From: JAOUFP01 sp963801505
GTDB taxonomy: Bacteria; Nitrospirota; Thermodesulfovibrionia; Thermodesulfovibrionales; UBA6898
Reading direction: 5' to 3'
NCBI GenBank assembly: GCA_963801505.1
Contig: CAWDEY010000005.1
Location: 69,643 to 133,642, forward strand
DNA length: 64,000 nucleotides
Positions 16,483 to 25,826 of this stretch are shown here, piece by piece; the first letter of the stretch is position 1, and the number at the start of each line of letters is the position of its first letter. The notes under the pieces were generated by a model. The model searched no databases. It saw nothing but the letters and a program-made list of their open reading frames with translations, and was not told where the DNA came from. Both the position numbers and the translations under genes were made by a program.

Positions 16483-17553
16483 TCATTCTGTTGCCTTTAT
16501 TCTCAGTTTTTCTATGTCAGCACCTGGAACCGCGAGTTCTTTAAGGTCACGCGGCCTGAAGGCGCCTTTTTCAGTTATGATCGCAGAGACATATTTTGCA
16601 GGGGTCACATCGAAGGCCAGATTTCTTACCTTCACACCTGCGGGAGCTATTCTGCATTTACCGAACACATTTGTTACTTCTTCCGGGTCCCTTTCCTCGA
16701 TCGGGATAAGATCTCCTGAAGGGATCGAAAAATCAATGCTACTTAAAGGAGCAGCAACATAGAACGGGATTTTGTGCTCTTTACATAGCACGGCCACGGT
16801 GTAAGTCCCGATCTTGTTTGCTACATCGCCGTTGAGCACGGTCCTGTCTGTGCCTACAAACGCAAGATCTATTTCGCCCTTTTTCATCAATGCCCCTGCA
16901 GAATTGTCAGTTATGAGGGTGACGTCTATGCCGTCTTCCATAAGTTCCCAGGCAGTCAGGCGTGCGCCCTGCAGCACCGGTCTTGTCTCATCAGCAAAGA
17001 CCCTGAATTTTTTCCCCTGTTCTTTTGCCACGCGCATTGGCGCTGTTGCCGTCCCGTAGCCGCCTGTTGCGAGCGAGCCGGCATTGCAATGAGTGAGGAT
17101 GGTGTCGCCGTCCCGGATGAATTGAGCGCCCCACTTCCCTATGGCCCTGTTTATTTGGATGTCCTCCTCAAGCACCTTTTTTGCCTCATTTATTAACAGT
17201 TCTTTGAGGTCCTGTATGTCAACATCCTTATGTTCCGAAATAAAAGTCCTGAATCTGTCAACCGCCCATTTTATATTGACCGCAGTTGGCCGTGTCTTTA
17301 GCAGGGTATCCATAGCAGGCCCAAGTTTTTTTGAGAAGTCTTCAATATTGTGGGCCTCTATATCCTGGGCAGCCAGTGCTATGCCCATGGAGGCCGCTAT
17401 CCCGATCGCCGGAGCGCCCCTTATCCAGAGTTTTTTTATGCCTTCCGCCACAGTAAGATAATTATCGCACTCTATGTTGACAACTTCAACAGGCAGTTTT
17501 GACTGGTCAAGCATGACCACCTTGCCGTCAACCCAATCAATTGTTTTTACCAT
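16483..17553 (-). CDS. mtnA: MtnA, S-methyl-5-thioribose-1-phosphate isomerase
   Basis: A 356-residue enzyme of the eIF2B-like isomerase family. Typical signatures are KKLWIRGAPAIGIAASMGIA, LTHCNAGSLATGGYGTA with the catalytic Cys, FADETRPVLQGARLTAWEL, LITDNSAGALMKKGEIDLA with the catalytic Asp, and GTDRTVLNGDVANKIGTYT. It isomerises methylthioribose-1-phosphate to methylthioribulose-1-phosphate in methionine salvage from methylthioadenosine. No other mtn gene is adjacent; in many such genomes mtnA stands alone and works in a bifunctional shunt. Confidence 0.94.
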   Translation of the reverse strand: MVKTIDWVDGKVVMLDQSKLPVEVVNIECDNYLTVAEGIKKLWIRGAPAIGIAASMGIALAAQDIEAHNIEDFSKKLGPAMDTLLKTRPTAVNIKWAVDRFRTFISEHKDVDIQDLKELLINEAKKVLEEDIQINRAIGKWGAQFIRDGDTILTHCNAGSLATGGYGTATAPMRVAKEQGKKFRVFADETRPVLQGARLTAWELMEDGIDVTLITDNSAGALMKKGEIDLAFVGTDRTVLNGDVANKIGTYTVAVLCKEHKIPFYVAAPLSSIDFSIPSGDLIPIEERDPEEVTNVFGKCRIAPAGVKVRNLAFDVTPAKYVSAIITEKGAFRPRDLKELAVPGADIEKLRIKATE

Positions 17554-17629
17554 ATACCTCTCCGGAAATATTTCGAGTATTATAAACTAAATGCGGACAT
17601 TATACATTAAAGAATGACCGCTGGAATCC

Positions 17630-18833
17630 TCAGCCCCTAGTAGGGGCAATTGTTGTCACAATCAGGAACCCGGTGAGAAGAGTAATGGCTAGTATCGTGC
17701 CCCAGGATCTGTAATTATAACTTTTCGGGTTTACATAATCGCCCATGAGTTCTCTATTGTTGACCAAGAGAAGAGCATATGATCAAAACAAATGGCAGCA
17801 GCAGTCCGTTGACAACTGCTGAGAGCCCATTAAAAAGACAAGAGGGGCCCCCGGGATCATAATCACCGCAGAGGCCAGTGCGATAGTCAGCGTATAGATC
17901 CACATGAACTGAGGGGCCTCTTTAAACGATTTATTGATGCCTGCCTCCCACCCCATGGCCTCGCAGATATAGTATGCTGTTGCCAGCGGTAGTATGATGC
18001 CCCAAGCAAAGAGGCGTTGGCAAGGCAGATTGCAAATATCAGGTATGCATATTGGCCGGCAAGAGGCTTAAGCGCCAGGGCAGCCTCAGCAGCCTCGTTG
18101 ATCCTGATGCCGTTAGGGAACAGGAGTGCCCCACAGGTGACAATTATAAAAAAACTGATGACATCTGTTATAAGGCAGCCTATAACAACGTCCAGCCTTG
18201 AGGCCGCGTAATCTTCCTTTTTGATCCCTTTTTCTGCAATGGATGATTGCAGATAGAACTGCATCCAGGGAGTAATAGTCGTCCCTATGATAGCAATGCT
18301 CAGCATGATATATTCGGAATCCCATCTCATATTGGGGATGACCGGCTTTGTCTGAGGACCTGACTCCAGTCCGGCTTTGCCAGAAAGGCCGGATGTATAT
18401 ATCCAAGATACACAGGCACAAAAGAAGTATCTTTTCAACGACACGGTAAGCTCCCTTTGCAACCAGCAGCCAGACTAGCTATTGCGCCTACTGGGACCAT
18501 GAAGTATTTATTGAGTCCAAACAGTTCATTGCTTGCGGCCCACCCTGCAAACTCTGCTGCAGTATTGCCGAGATTCGATAAGAACAGAAAATCATGAGCC
18601 AGAAGGTTATCTTTACACCATAGTTTTCACGGATAAGTTCGGCAAGCCCTTTGCCGGTGATAGCCCCCATCCTTGCAGACATCTCCTGAATTACTACAAG
18701 GGCAATAGTAATAGGGATGAGTGCCCATAACATCGAATATCCGTAATGAGCGCCGGCTATCGAATAGGTAGCTATGCCCCCGGCGTCATTATCTACGTTG
18801 GCGGTAATTATTCCAGGTCCGATAATTGCTAAA
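17630..18833 (-). pseudogene. NRAMP-type divalent metal transporter portion, multiply frameshifted
   Basis: The minus strand encodes recognisable NRAMP segments in shifting frames: FFLLAIIGPGIITANVDND, AGGIATYSIAGAHYGYSMLW, VQEMSARMGAITGKGLAELI, SNLGNTAAEFAGW, LVWLLVAKGAYRVVEKILL, YLGYIHPAFLAKPDWSQV, AIIGTTITPWMQFYLQSSI, then GIILPLATAYYICEAMGWEA, NGLLLPFVLI and LLLVNNRELMGDYV. I count about eight to ten single-base indels over 1.2 kb (near 18830, 18588, 18470, 18425, 18360, 18005, 17825, 17775), yet few nonsense substitutions. It continues from the CBS-domain gene upstream; together with the PRC-barrel gene they appear to be one PRC-MgtE_N-CBS-NRAMP fusion. It ends with TGA at 17630. Confidence 0.8.
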
Positions 18834-19586
18834 AGGAAGAAATCTCTTCCACCGGGTCATCCTTTTCTCCGTCTTCCTTTTTGATACAGTAGGAAGAAGC
18901 ATGTCGATTATATCGTCTACGGTTATTATCCCGTGCATATATCCGTCTTCGTCCACGACCGGAAGTGCCAGGAGATTATACTTTGAGATGATCTCGGCAG
19001 CGTCCATCTCGTCTTCGCCGGGGGACACTGTTTTAAGATTGGTTTCCATTATGTCGGCAAGCAGGCAGTCAGGCTCGGCAAGTATCATTTCCTTTAGTGA
19101 GGTAACGCCGATCAATTTCTCTTCCTTATCGAGAACATATATGTAATAGACGTTTTCGACCTCTTTCGCATTCAGCTTGAAACGCGCTGAGGCCTCCTCT
19201 ACAGTCATAAGAGGTGAATAGGCGATATAATCGTTCGTCATGAGACCGCCTGCTGTGTCGTCTTCGTGTCCTAGAAGCTCCTGAATGTCTTCAGCCTCCT
19301 CTTTCTCGATGTTTTCGAGAAGCTCATTTACCTTGTTGGTTGGCAGGTCGCTCAGGATATCAGCAGCCTCATCCGGCGGCATTTCCTCTATTATGTCAGC
19401 AGCCTTTTCCGTATCCATGGCATTGATGAGATCTGCCTGCATCTCGGGCTTTAACTCAGAGAGCGCCTCTGCAGCAGTTTCAATATCAAGGTCCTTAAAC
19501 AGGTGGGCGCCTTCTTCGCGTGAGACCTGGCTTATTATGTCAGCGATGTCTGCCGGGTGTAAATCAGAGAGCATCTGTCTTGGCAC
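18789..19586 (-). CDS. MgtE N-terminal plus twin-CBS domain protein (middle part of a broken fusion)
   Basis: 265 residues as read from the first ATG. Residues 1-100 are an MgtE intracellular N-domain of helical repeats (DLHPADIADIISQVSREEGA, DEAADILSDLPTNKVNELLE); 120-240 form two CBS domains (GGLMTNDYIAYSPLMTVEEA, NLLALPVVDEDGYMHGIITV). Such pairs sense Mg2+ or nucleotides and gate transporters. Homology starts earlier, at LISWDYLQPLRPKLNAITL about 19645, and continues past the last conserved residues (RMTRWKRF) into the NRAMP frame after one extra T near 18830. The final 17 codons of this reading frame are therefore probably out-of-frame translation. It is best viewed as the regulatory segment of a transporter. 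Confidence 0.75.
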   Translation of the reverse strand: MPRQMLSDLHPADIADIISQVSREEGAHLFKDLDIETAAEALSELKPEMQADLINAMDTEKAADIIEEMPPDEAADILSDLPTNKVNELLENIEKEEAEDIQELLGHEDDTAGGLMTNDYIAYSPLMTVEEASARFKLNAKEVENVYYIYVLDKEEKLIGVTSLKEMILAEPDCLLADIMETNLKTVSPGEDEMDAAEIISKYNLLALPVVDEDGYMHGIITVDDIIDMLLPTVSKRKTEKRMTRWKRFLPFSNYRTWNNYRQRR

Positions 19587-19647
19587 TGTGAGCGTGATCG
19601 CATTGAGTTTTGGGCGCAGCGGCTGAAGGTAGTCCCAGCTGATCAGG

Positions 19648-20121
19648 TTATATGGCAGGCTGACCTTTGAGCATGTTCAAAAACTCTTCACTGCCGCGCT
19701 CAATTCCAAGCCTCCTGAGTATGCCTCTGATGCCAACATCGACGCCGACCAGTATCGCGTTATCCTGATATCCTTCAAGCTTTATATCATTGACCCTGAC
19801 AACCTTTGCGCCGTTGGCATCAACTATCTGTTTGTCAAGTATGTCCCTGACAACGAGAAGGTCTTCCTCGTTGAACTCATAGGGCTTGAGACTGTCTTTG
19901 AATATTCTGGGAGATATGATCTTTTTATTAAATATATTAAGGTCGGCCCATGGGAGTCCGAGAAGTTTCTTTTTCTTTTCGATAATCAGCATTGCCACGA
20001 TCGGCATTGGATCGCCCTTTACGATCACAAGGTCTTTTACCCTTCCGATCTCCTCACCCTTAGGGTCAAGCACAGGCTTTCTGATAATATCGCTCGAAAA
20101 AACTTCACCGAAAAAAGACAT
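19648..20121 (-). CDS. PRC-barrel domain protein (N-terminal part of a broken fusion)
   Basis: A 157-residue protein with two PRC-barrel modules: IRKPVLDPKGEEIGRVKDLV and DKQIVDANGAKVVRVNDIKL, followed by GIRGILRRLGIERGSEEF. PRC barrels are small beta-barrels that act as protein or cofactor docking modules. The frame ends at TAA just where the sequence would continue, one base out, as LISWDYLQPL into the MgtE_N domain. Removing a single T in ATATAAC would join them. It is read here as the first segment of a PRC-MgtE_N-CBS-NRAMP gene. Confidence 0.75.
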   Translation of the reverse strand: MSFFGEVFSSDIIRKPVLDPKGEEIGRVKDLVIVKGDPMPIVAMLIIEKKKKLLGLPWADLNIFNKKIISPRIFKDSLKPYEFNEEDLLVVRDILDKQIVDANGAKVVRVNDIKLEGYQDNAILVGVDVGIRGILRRLGIERGSEEFLNMLKGQPAI

Positions 20122-20212
20122 TTTATCTCCAGGATTAATAAAGAGGTTTTGAAGTCTTAAGTATAACGCAGCTGACTTATTTGGGCAACTGTAAAGTGGC
20201 TATATGCCGTCT

Positions 20213-21400
20213 TTACGCCGCATGGAGAGCGGACTTGATATCTTCAATAATATCTTCTGCATCCTCCAGTCCGGTAGATAGCCTGATGAGCTTAGGATCT
20301 ATGCCTATCTTGCGGTAGGCTGAATCTGAAAGTTTGGAATGAAACAGGGAGGCTGAGTGAAGGGCAAGAGTAGCTGAGTCCCCCAGGCTGACACCTATCT
20401 TGCAAAGCTCAAGGTTGTTGAGGAATTTTTTGCAGGCTGGCCCGTTGGGAAGTCTGAAAGAAACAATGCCTCCAAACGCCTTCATCTGGGTTTTTGCTGT
20501 TTTATGTCCAGCATGTGTCTTTAGCCCTGGATACAAAACATTTTTTATCTTTTTATGTCCTTCCAGGAATCTGGCGATCTTTATGGCTGAACCGCAGTGG
20601 TGGTCCATCCTGAGGTGAAGAGTCTTCAGCCCTCTGAGGAAAAGCCACGCGTTAAAAGGGGAGAGGCATCCTCCCAGGTTAAGGAGCGTATTTCTTCTGA
20701 TGCTGGATATGATTTCCCTGGAACTGACAACGATACCCCCGAGCGCGTCACCATGGCCGGAGATATATTTTGTCGCAGAGTGTATTACGCAATCTATCCC
20801 GTAGGAAAGCGGTTTCTGGAGATATGGCGTTGCAAAGGTATTGTCCATAATTGATATGAGTTTGAATTTTCTGGCAATCCGCGCTATTGCAGGTATATCT
20901 ATTATGCTCAGTTCAGGGTTTGATGGTGTCTCAAAGAAGAGCACCCGTGTTTTGCTGTTTATCAGGGAGGGGATTGTTTTATTTAGTTGATCGGCAGGGT
21001 CAAAATATCGTACTGGAGACCCGAGCTTTTTCAGAGTGTTTTCGAAAAACCCTCTGGAGCCTGAGTAAATATGCCTGCTTGATATAACTTCATCTCCTGG
21101 CCTCAGCAAATCAAGCAATACAGAGGATATGGCTGCCATGCCAGAGGAGAAGGCCACTGCGGATTCCCCACATTCCAGGAGGGCCATCTTGTCTTCTAGG
21201 GCCTTTACAGTTGGGTTAGAGACCCTCGTGTAGAGAAATCCCTCTTTGTCATTATCTGCAGCATCTCCGGCTTCTTTCGTGTCGTTAAATAAAAAAGTGC
21301 TTGTCTGGTAAATGGGAGTGCTGGCAGGATTATGCATGAACTGCCCCTCTTCTCCTCCATGGACAGTTACTGTTGCGAAACGGTATTTTTTATTTTTCAT
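20213..21400 (-). CDS. PLP-dependent trans-sulfuration enzyme (Cys/Met metabolism family)
   Basis: A 395-residue fold-type I enzyme. It contains FATVTVHGGEEGQFMHNPAS, PIYQTSTFLF, YTRVSNPTVKALEDKMALLE, SSGMAAISSVLLDLLRPGDE and the PLP-lysine segment HSATKYISGHGDALGGIV, followed by RLSTGLEDAEDIIEDI. The family covers cystathionine gamma-synthase, cystathionine beta/gamma-lyase, methionine gamma-lyase and O-acetylhomoserine sulfhydrylase. Sequence alone does not fix the reaction; no metA/metX neighbour helps. It is a single gene, with small gaps on both sides. Confidence 0.88.
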   Translation of the reverse strand: MKNKKYRFATVTVHGGEEGQFMHNPASTPIYQTSTFLFNDTKEAGDAADNDKEGFLYTRVSNPTVKALEDKMALLECGESAVAFSSGMAAISSVLLDLLRPGDEVISSRHIYSGSRGFFENTLKKLGSPVRYFDPADQLNKTIPSLINSKTRVLFFETPSNPELSIIDIPAIARIARKFKLISIMDNTFATPYLQKPLSYGIDCVIHSATKYISGHGDALGGIVVSSREIISSIRRNTLLNLGGCLSPFNAWLFLRGLKTLHLRMDHHCGSAIKIARFLEGHKKIKNVLYPGLKTHAGHKTAKTQMKAFGGIVSFRLPNGPACKKFLNNLELCKIGVSLGDSATLALHSASLFHSKLSDSAYRKIGIDPKLIRLSTGLEDAEDIIEDIKSALHAA

Positions 21401-21529
21401 TTTTATGCTTTTTCCGGTAGACCCGGGGGTTTATTAAAATAATTGCTCATTAAAGGGCACGGGCAGGACGGGCTTCAGAGTAATATGCGCATCCACTGCG
21501 CCGCTGAACGTCTATCTTTATTATGTCCA

Positions 21530-23194
21530 TCATTTCTCCCTGGCAAGAAGCTCTTTTGCATGTTTCAGGGAGGTTTCTGTTGAAGTGCCGCTGAGCATCC
21601 TTGAGATTTCATCGAGTCTCTCTTTGCCTTCTATTTCTCTCACATCAACAGTGACCCTTTTGTCTTTGTCTTTTTTCTCAACCTTCAGGTGAAAATCACC
21701 AAGACTTGCTATCTGAGGAAGATGGGTTATGCAGAGGAGTTGATGTTTCTCTGCTATAGCGCGCAGTTTTTTGCCGACGCTTTCGGCTGTCCTTCCCCCT
21801 ATGCCTGCGTCAACCTCGTCGAAGATCAGGACAGGTAGGCTGTCTACTTCAGCCAGTATGCTTTTGAGGGCCAGCATGACCCTGGAGAGCTCTCCGCCTG
21901 AAATTATCCTCGAAAGGGGTTTGAGCGGTTCGCCGGGATTTGCTGAAAACAGGAATTCAACCCGGTCCATGCCATGAGAATTGATGATGTATTTGTTGTC
22001 ATGGTCTTTTTCCTGGCATAGATCTATTTTGAATGATGGCGCTCCGAATGCCAGATCTTTCAGGTTGGCTATGATCAGGGCTTCTATTTTACCTGCGTTT
22101 TTTGACCGTTTTTCTGAGAGCAGCTTTGCTGCCTGTAAAAGCGCATCCTGTTTTTGCCGCAGCGCTGTCTCGATAGTGGCCAGCTTTTCATCAGATGACT
22201 CGATGACATTGAGCTCTTCTGCTGCCTTGTCCCTGTAGCTTATTATCTCTTTGATGTCTACACCGTATTTTTTCCCCAGTTTCCTGAGCAACTCGAGCCT
22301 GTCATCGACTATCTCAAGCCTGTCGGGGTCAATGTTATATTTCTCTCTGTATCCGCGCAGGGCGATTGCCGCGTCATTAACAAGAGGCATGGCTGATTCA
22401 ACCATTCGTAATGTTTCCTCGACACCGGTATCAATAGCATGCATCTCCCTCAAGGCTGATAATACCGAGGAAAGCTGTTCAGTGCATGAGTTGTCTGATG
22501 AATAAAGCAGCGAGTAAGCTTTCTCTATCAGTTCATTCAGTCTGGAAAGATTTGAAAGTATTTTTCTTTCCTCTTCGAGATTCTCCTTTTCGCCGGTCTT
22601 CAATGAGGCAGTGTCTATCTCATTGACCTGGAACCGGAGCAGATCAGCCCTGTGGGCCCTTTCTTTGCCTCTTGTTGCCAGGTCATCGAACTCGTTTCTG
22701 AGGTCCAGCATTTCCTGATGAAGTGAACCAACTGCGCCCAGTTCATTTTGAAGCCTGCCGTAGGAATCAAGCATTGCTCGTTGTTTTTCCGTTTTTAAAA
22801 GACTCTGATGCTCATGCTGGCTGTGGATGTCTACCAGTGATTTCCCTATCTCTGAGAGCGTATGGAGTGTTATCATAGTATCATTGATGAAGGCCCTGCT
22901 CTTGCCGGATGCAGAAAGTGTCCTCCGGAGAACAATATCTTCCGAAATATCTATGCCTATATCAGGCAGTGAAACAGCATCATCGATCTCAAAATAGGCC
23001 TGTACAGAGGCCTCTTTTTCTCCTGACCTTATCATATCAGTCTGTGCCCTGTCTCCCAGGGCGAGCCCGAGAGCGTCAACAATTATTGATTTTCCTGCAC
23101 CTGTTTCACCGGTAAGGACATTCAGTCCGTTGCCGAAACCGACAGACAGGTCGCCTATTATAGCGAGGTTCTTGATCCTGAGTTCTTTTAGCAT
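21530..23194 (-). CDS. recN: RecN, DNA double-strand break repair ATPase
   Basis: A 554-residue SMC-like protein. The N-terminus has the Walker A motif NVLTGETGAGKSIIVDALGL; long coiled-coil arms fill residues about 150-340; the C-terminal half carries the signature ISGGELSRVMLALKSILAE and Walker B LPVLIFDEVDAGIGG, then ITHLPQIASLGDFHLKVEK. RecN holds DNA ends together during recombinational repair. Full length, no anomaly. A partial copy of the CACAGAG-type repeat lies upstream near 23247. Confidence 0.95.
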   Translation of the reverse strand: MLKELRIKNLAIIGDLSVGFGNGLNVLTGETGAGKSIIVDALGLALGDRAQTDMIRSGEKEASVQAYFEIDDAVSLPDIGIDISEDIVLRRTLSASGKSRAFINDTMITLHTLSEIGKSLVDIHSQHEHQSLLKTEKQRAMLDSYGRLQNELGAVGSLHQEMLDLRNEFDDLATRGKERAHRADLLRFQVNEIDTASLKTGEKENLEEERKILSNLSRLNELIEKAYSLLYSSDNSCTEQLSSVLSALREMHAIDTGVEETLRMVESAMPLVNDAAIALRGYREKYNIDPDRLEIVDDRLELLRKLGKKYGVDIKEIISYRDKAAEELNVIESSDEKLATIETALRQKQDALLQAAKLLSEKRSKNAGKIEALIIANLKDLAFGAPSFKIDLCQEKDHDNKYIINSHGMDRVEFLFSANPGEPLKPLSRIISGGELSRVMLALKSILAEVDSLPVLIFDEVDAGIGGRTAESVGKKLRAIAEKHQLLCITHLPQIASLGDFHLKVEKKDKDKRVTVDVREIEGKERLDEISRMLSGTSTETSLKHAKELLAREK

Positions 23195-23299
23195 GTGTTA
23201 TGTAAATATAGCATAAATGATTGTAGAGACTCCCGAAAAAATTTACTACAGAGGCACAGGGTAAAGGATGAAAAATACAAAGAGAAATTATAATTTTAT

Positions 23300-24538
23300 T
23301 CAGCGCAGGATCTTATATTCAATAACTGCTGCGATAAATATAACTGCGCTGGCCGGCAATATTTTTTTATATATACCCCATAGGTCTGCCTTGAAATATT
23401 CTTTTGTTAAGACAAGGCAGAGATGAACAGGGGACAGAAGCACTCCAATAAAACCTGTTGCAAAGGCAAGAGAGATAAAGGCGAGCGAAGCCCCGCCGTT
23501 CAGGCTGATAAGTAGAGGGAATGTGCTGCTTACAAATCCGAATGTTAAGCCTGTCAGCATGCCTGTCATAAAAGGCAATAAGCATATAATGGGAAGAAGA
23601 GGGATATTCTGCTGAATAAAAAATCTGCTTAAATTATTGACAGCCCCTGATGCCTCCATTGTCTCTTTGAAGAGCATGACCCCGAAGATCATTAGTATTA
23701 CCTCCAGGGCAAAGCCATGCCTTAAGACGCGCGGGATATCAGCAACCCTGTATCTGTATAAAGCGAAAAGAGGAGCTATTACGGCCAGAAGCGCATAATG
23801 AAGTTCCATATGAAGAATGACGACAAGCAACAGGACGGTCACCATCGGCAGAAAGCTTGTGAGATCTTTTTTTAAAATGCGGTTGCGGGTTTTTTTTTCT
23901 TCGGCCTGCTCAGCTGTTGTTTTATGCGGACTTTCCCTGATTCCTCGCATGGCAAAGAGAAAGCCTGTGGCAAGCAGCAGGATTGCATAGGTCATGTTTG
24001 CTTTAATGAGGTTATAAAGAGGTATATTCGATACAGCCGAAGCCAGCAATATACCCGGATAGAGAGGAAGGATGAATTCCCATGGATGTCTGAACCAGTA
24101 GTTGATGAAGGCCTTCTCTTCCTGGCTCATGCTTATGCCTGAAGTTGCCTCCTTAACCATTGGAGCGGAGAAGTAGGCGCCTCCAAGCGATGGCAGCATC
24201 CCGATCAATATAGGCATCGAGATGATGACGGCCTTTCTTTTTTTGAACAGGATTTTTGCTGCTGACATCATGGCAGAAAGAATGTTTTTTTCTCTTAGTA
24301 TTAACTCAAGAATTCTGATTAATGAAAGCGCGAGGAACAGTTTTATTGTAATGTTGCTTACGAGTGTTCTTTTTATTGTAGCTGCGATGTTTGCCGCATT
24401 CATGCCATAGAGTAAGAAAAGGGCGGATGAAGCTATAAGCATTACATAGCCGATATTTAGTTTTTTTCTCAGAAGTAATAATATAAGAAATAGAACAAGG
24501 GAAATTTTTATTAATTCAGACATCCGAAATAATAACAT
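23300..24538 (-). CDS. DUF401-family integral membrane protein
   Basis: A 412-residue very hydrophobic protein with about ten membrane segments, for example LIKISLVLFLILLLLRKK, AVIISMPILIGMLPSLGGAY and FLPMVTVLLLVVILHMEL. The motif MPILIGMLPSLGGAYFSAPM and LTGLTFGFVSSTFPLLISLN match the DUF401 (COG1906) family, distantly related to GntP/anion permease-like folds. Substrate unknown. A second in-frame ATG at 24523 (MSELIKIS) is an equally plausible start. It stands alone, with a 546-bp gap upstream. Confidence 0.8.
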   Translation of the reverse strand: MLLFRMSELIKISLVLFLILLLLRKKLNIGYVMLIASSALFLLYGMNAANIAATIKRTLVSNITIKLFLALSLIRILELILREKNILSAMMSAAKILFKKRKAVIISMPILIGMLPSLGGAYFSAPMVKEATSGISMSQEEKAFINYWFRHPWEFILPLYPGILLASAVSNIPLYNLIKANMTYAILLLATGFLFAMRGIRESPHKTTAEQAEEKKTRNRILKKDLTSFLPMVTVLLLVVILHMELHYALLAVIAPLFALYRYRVADIPRVLRHGFALEVILMIFGVMLFKETMEASGAVNNLSRFFIQQNIPLLPIICLLPFMTGMLTGLTFGFVSSTFPLLISLNGGASLAFISLAFATGFIGVLLSPVHLCLVLTKEYFKADLWGIYKKILPASAVIFIAAVIEYKILR

Positions 24539-25084
24539 AGCCTGAGCGCATATATTAATTTATGAAAGCAGACAATATGCAGAAAAGCATAAATATTAAA
24601 TATAGAAGTAACTGCCTTTAGTCTATCCATCTTAGTAGTTACAAATATAATTTTTTGCTGGTGAGGTTTTCCTGAAATCTGCGGCTAACATAGGACATTT
24701 CTAAACATAAAACTATATAAACAGGCTATTATAAGGGACGCAAAAAAACTGCATATTTCTAGGCTCTTTACCCATAAGTTCCACTGGCCGTTGCAAAAGA
24801 CCGGAATCCGTGGAAAAATGTCCACTGGTTTTCTAGGGAGGAATTACTTGCTCTCTGATGGTTAAGGCCTTGAATTAATTAGATTAATCATGAGAGTTAT
24901 TACTGAAATGTCGTATGATCAGAGTTTATAAAAAGACACTGAAAATCCCGGTTAAAACAGTAAAAATACTTTAAATTCAAGGTGATGAGAAATAAATTGG
25001 TGTTTCATATGACATTCCTAACCTTTTTTTGTCAGTTTAATGTAAAATCAGGGGATAACTCTTTGTTAAGGCGAAATTTTAATA
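24539..25084. other. 546-bp intergenic region without a recognisable gene
   Basis: No long open frame or RNA gene is visible on either strand. Around 24690 and 24813 the inversely oriented sequences TAGGACATTT and AAATGTCC occur, recalling a 15-bp motif that is repeated at 53743-53780. These may be insertion-sequence remnants, but no transposase fragment can be read here. The promoter of the ASCH-domain gene should lie at the right end. Confidence 0.4.
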
Positions 25085-25696
25085 ATGCTTTCATTTAAAC
25101 AAAAATATCACGAGGCAATAAAGTCCGGCAAGATCACAGTGTCTTTCAGGGATTGGAAGACATTGAATGTTCAAAAGAATAAAATCTACAAGTCTTTCAA
25201 TCTTGGACTACTCAAGGTGCTTGAGGTAAGTTTTAAGAGGCTTGCCGATATTCCTCTCATCGAGATACAAAAATCCGGTTTCAGGAGTTTTCAGGACTTC
25301 AAGGAAGGCTTTGAAGAGAGTGCCAGAAGGGCTGTTGACTTTAAGATTGAATCTGCGGTGAAAATTGAGTTTGAATATCTTGGCGAGGACATCGAGAATA
25401 AAAAAAGGCTTATGGGCAAGGTGACGCCTATGGAGTTATTCGAGATAAGGCAAAAGCTTATGTCAATGAACGAAAAAAGTGAGTCCAAAAGTGTTGTTAA
25501 GCTATTGCTGCTTCTGGAGAAAACAGGGCCTTTAAAGTTAGAAGATATCGAAAAATCAATAAAGATTGCGCCGGATGCTATTAAATTAAATATACGTAAA
25601 CTAAAAGAGTTGAGTCTGATTTCGAGTAATAGTAAGAGATGCTACTCTATTACCCCTTTAAGCATGAAAATTCTGGGGAATTTAAAGAAGAAATAA
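25085..25696 (+). CDS. ASCH/PUA-like domain protein with C-terminal winged helix
   Basis: A 203-residue protein. The N-terminal 110 residues resemble an ASCH (PUA-like, RNA-binding) domain: MLSFKQKYHEAIKSGKITVS, FRDWKTLNVQKNKIYKSFN, KVLEVSFKRLADIPLIEIQK and SGFRSFQDFKEGFE follow the ASCH order. The last 65 residues (VVKLLLLLEKTGPLKLEDIE, KLNIRKLKELSLISSNSKRC) look like a winged-helix fold of the kind used to bind DNA. The combination suggests a nucleic-acid-responsive regulator; no function is established. It sits directly upstream of two parS sites and parAB, in the same orientation, and its stop is 5 bp before the palindrome that can also serve as its terminator. Confidence 0.6.
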   Translation: MLSFKQKYHEAIKSGKITVSFRDWKTLNVQKNKIYKSFNLGLLKVLEVSFKRLADIPLIEIQKSGFRSFQDFKEGFEESARRAVDFKIESAVKIEFEYLGEDIENKKRLMGKVTPMELFEIRQKLMSMNEKSESKSVVKLLLLLEKTGPLKLEDIEKSIKIAPDAIKLNIRKLKELSLISSNSKRCYSITPLSMKILGNLKKK

Positions 25697-25701
25697 ATAT
25701 T

Positions 25702-25728
25702 GATTGTTCCACGTGGAACAATCTTTTT
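25702..25728 (+). terminator. Palindrome with T-run overlapping parS; possible intrinsic terminator
   Basis: A perfect 22-bp inverted repeat (GATTGTTCCAC and GTGGAACAATC) is followed immediately by TTTTT. It could terminate the ASCH gene as RNA while serving as a ParB site as DNA. The stem has no unpaired loop as written, so the hairpin would need to open its centre. Confidence 0.45.
25705..25720. promoter_or_regulatory. parS site 1
   Basis: TGTTCCACGTGGAACA, a perfect 16-bp palindrome matching the chromosomal parS consensus (TGTTNCACGTGNAACA) bound by ParB. It lies about 105 bp upstream of parA. Confidence 0.9.
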
Positions 25729-25742
25729 ATCCCCCGCAGCAA

Positions 25743-25758
25743 TGTTCCACGTGGAACA
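25743..25758. promoter_or_regulatory. parS site 2
   Basis: A second identical TGTTCCACGTGGAACA, 38 bp centre to centre from the first. Paired identical sites beside parAB suggest a nucleation point for ParB spreading and possible autoregulation of parA. Confidence 0.9.
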
Positions 25759-25826
25759 CTATGAAACAGGGGGATAGTCTGATTAAGAGATGAATATTTT
25801 TCGGGAATGCTATAATACCTAAACCA

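Noticed and set aside
24539..25826. Chromosomal replication origin near parAB
   Set aside because: No DnaA-box cluster (TTATCCACA type) and no dnaA, gidB or rpmH nearby; parS alone does not define oriC.
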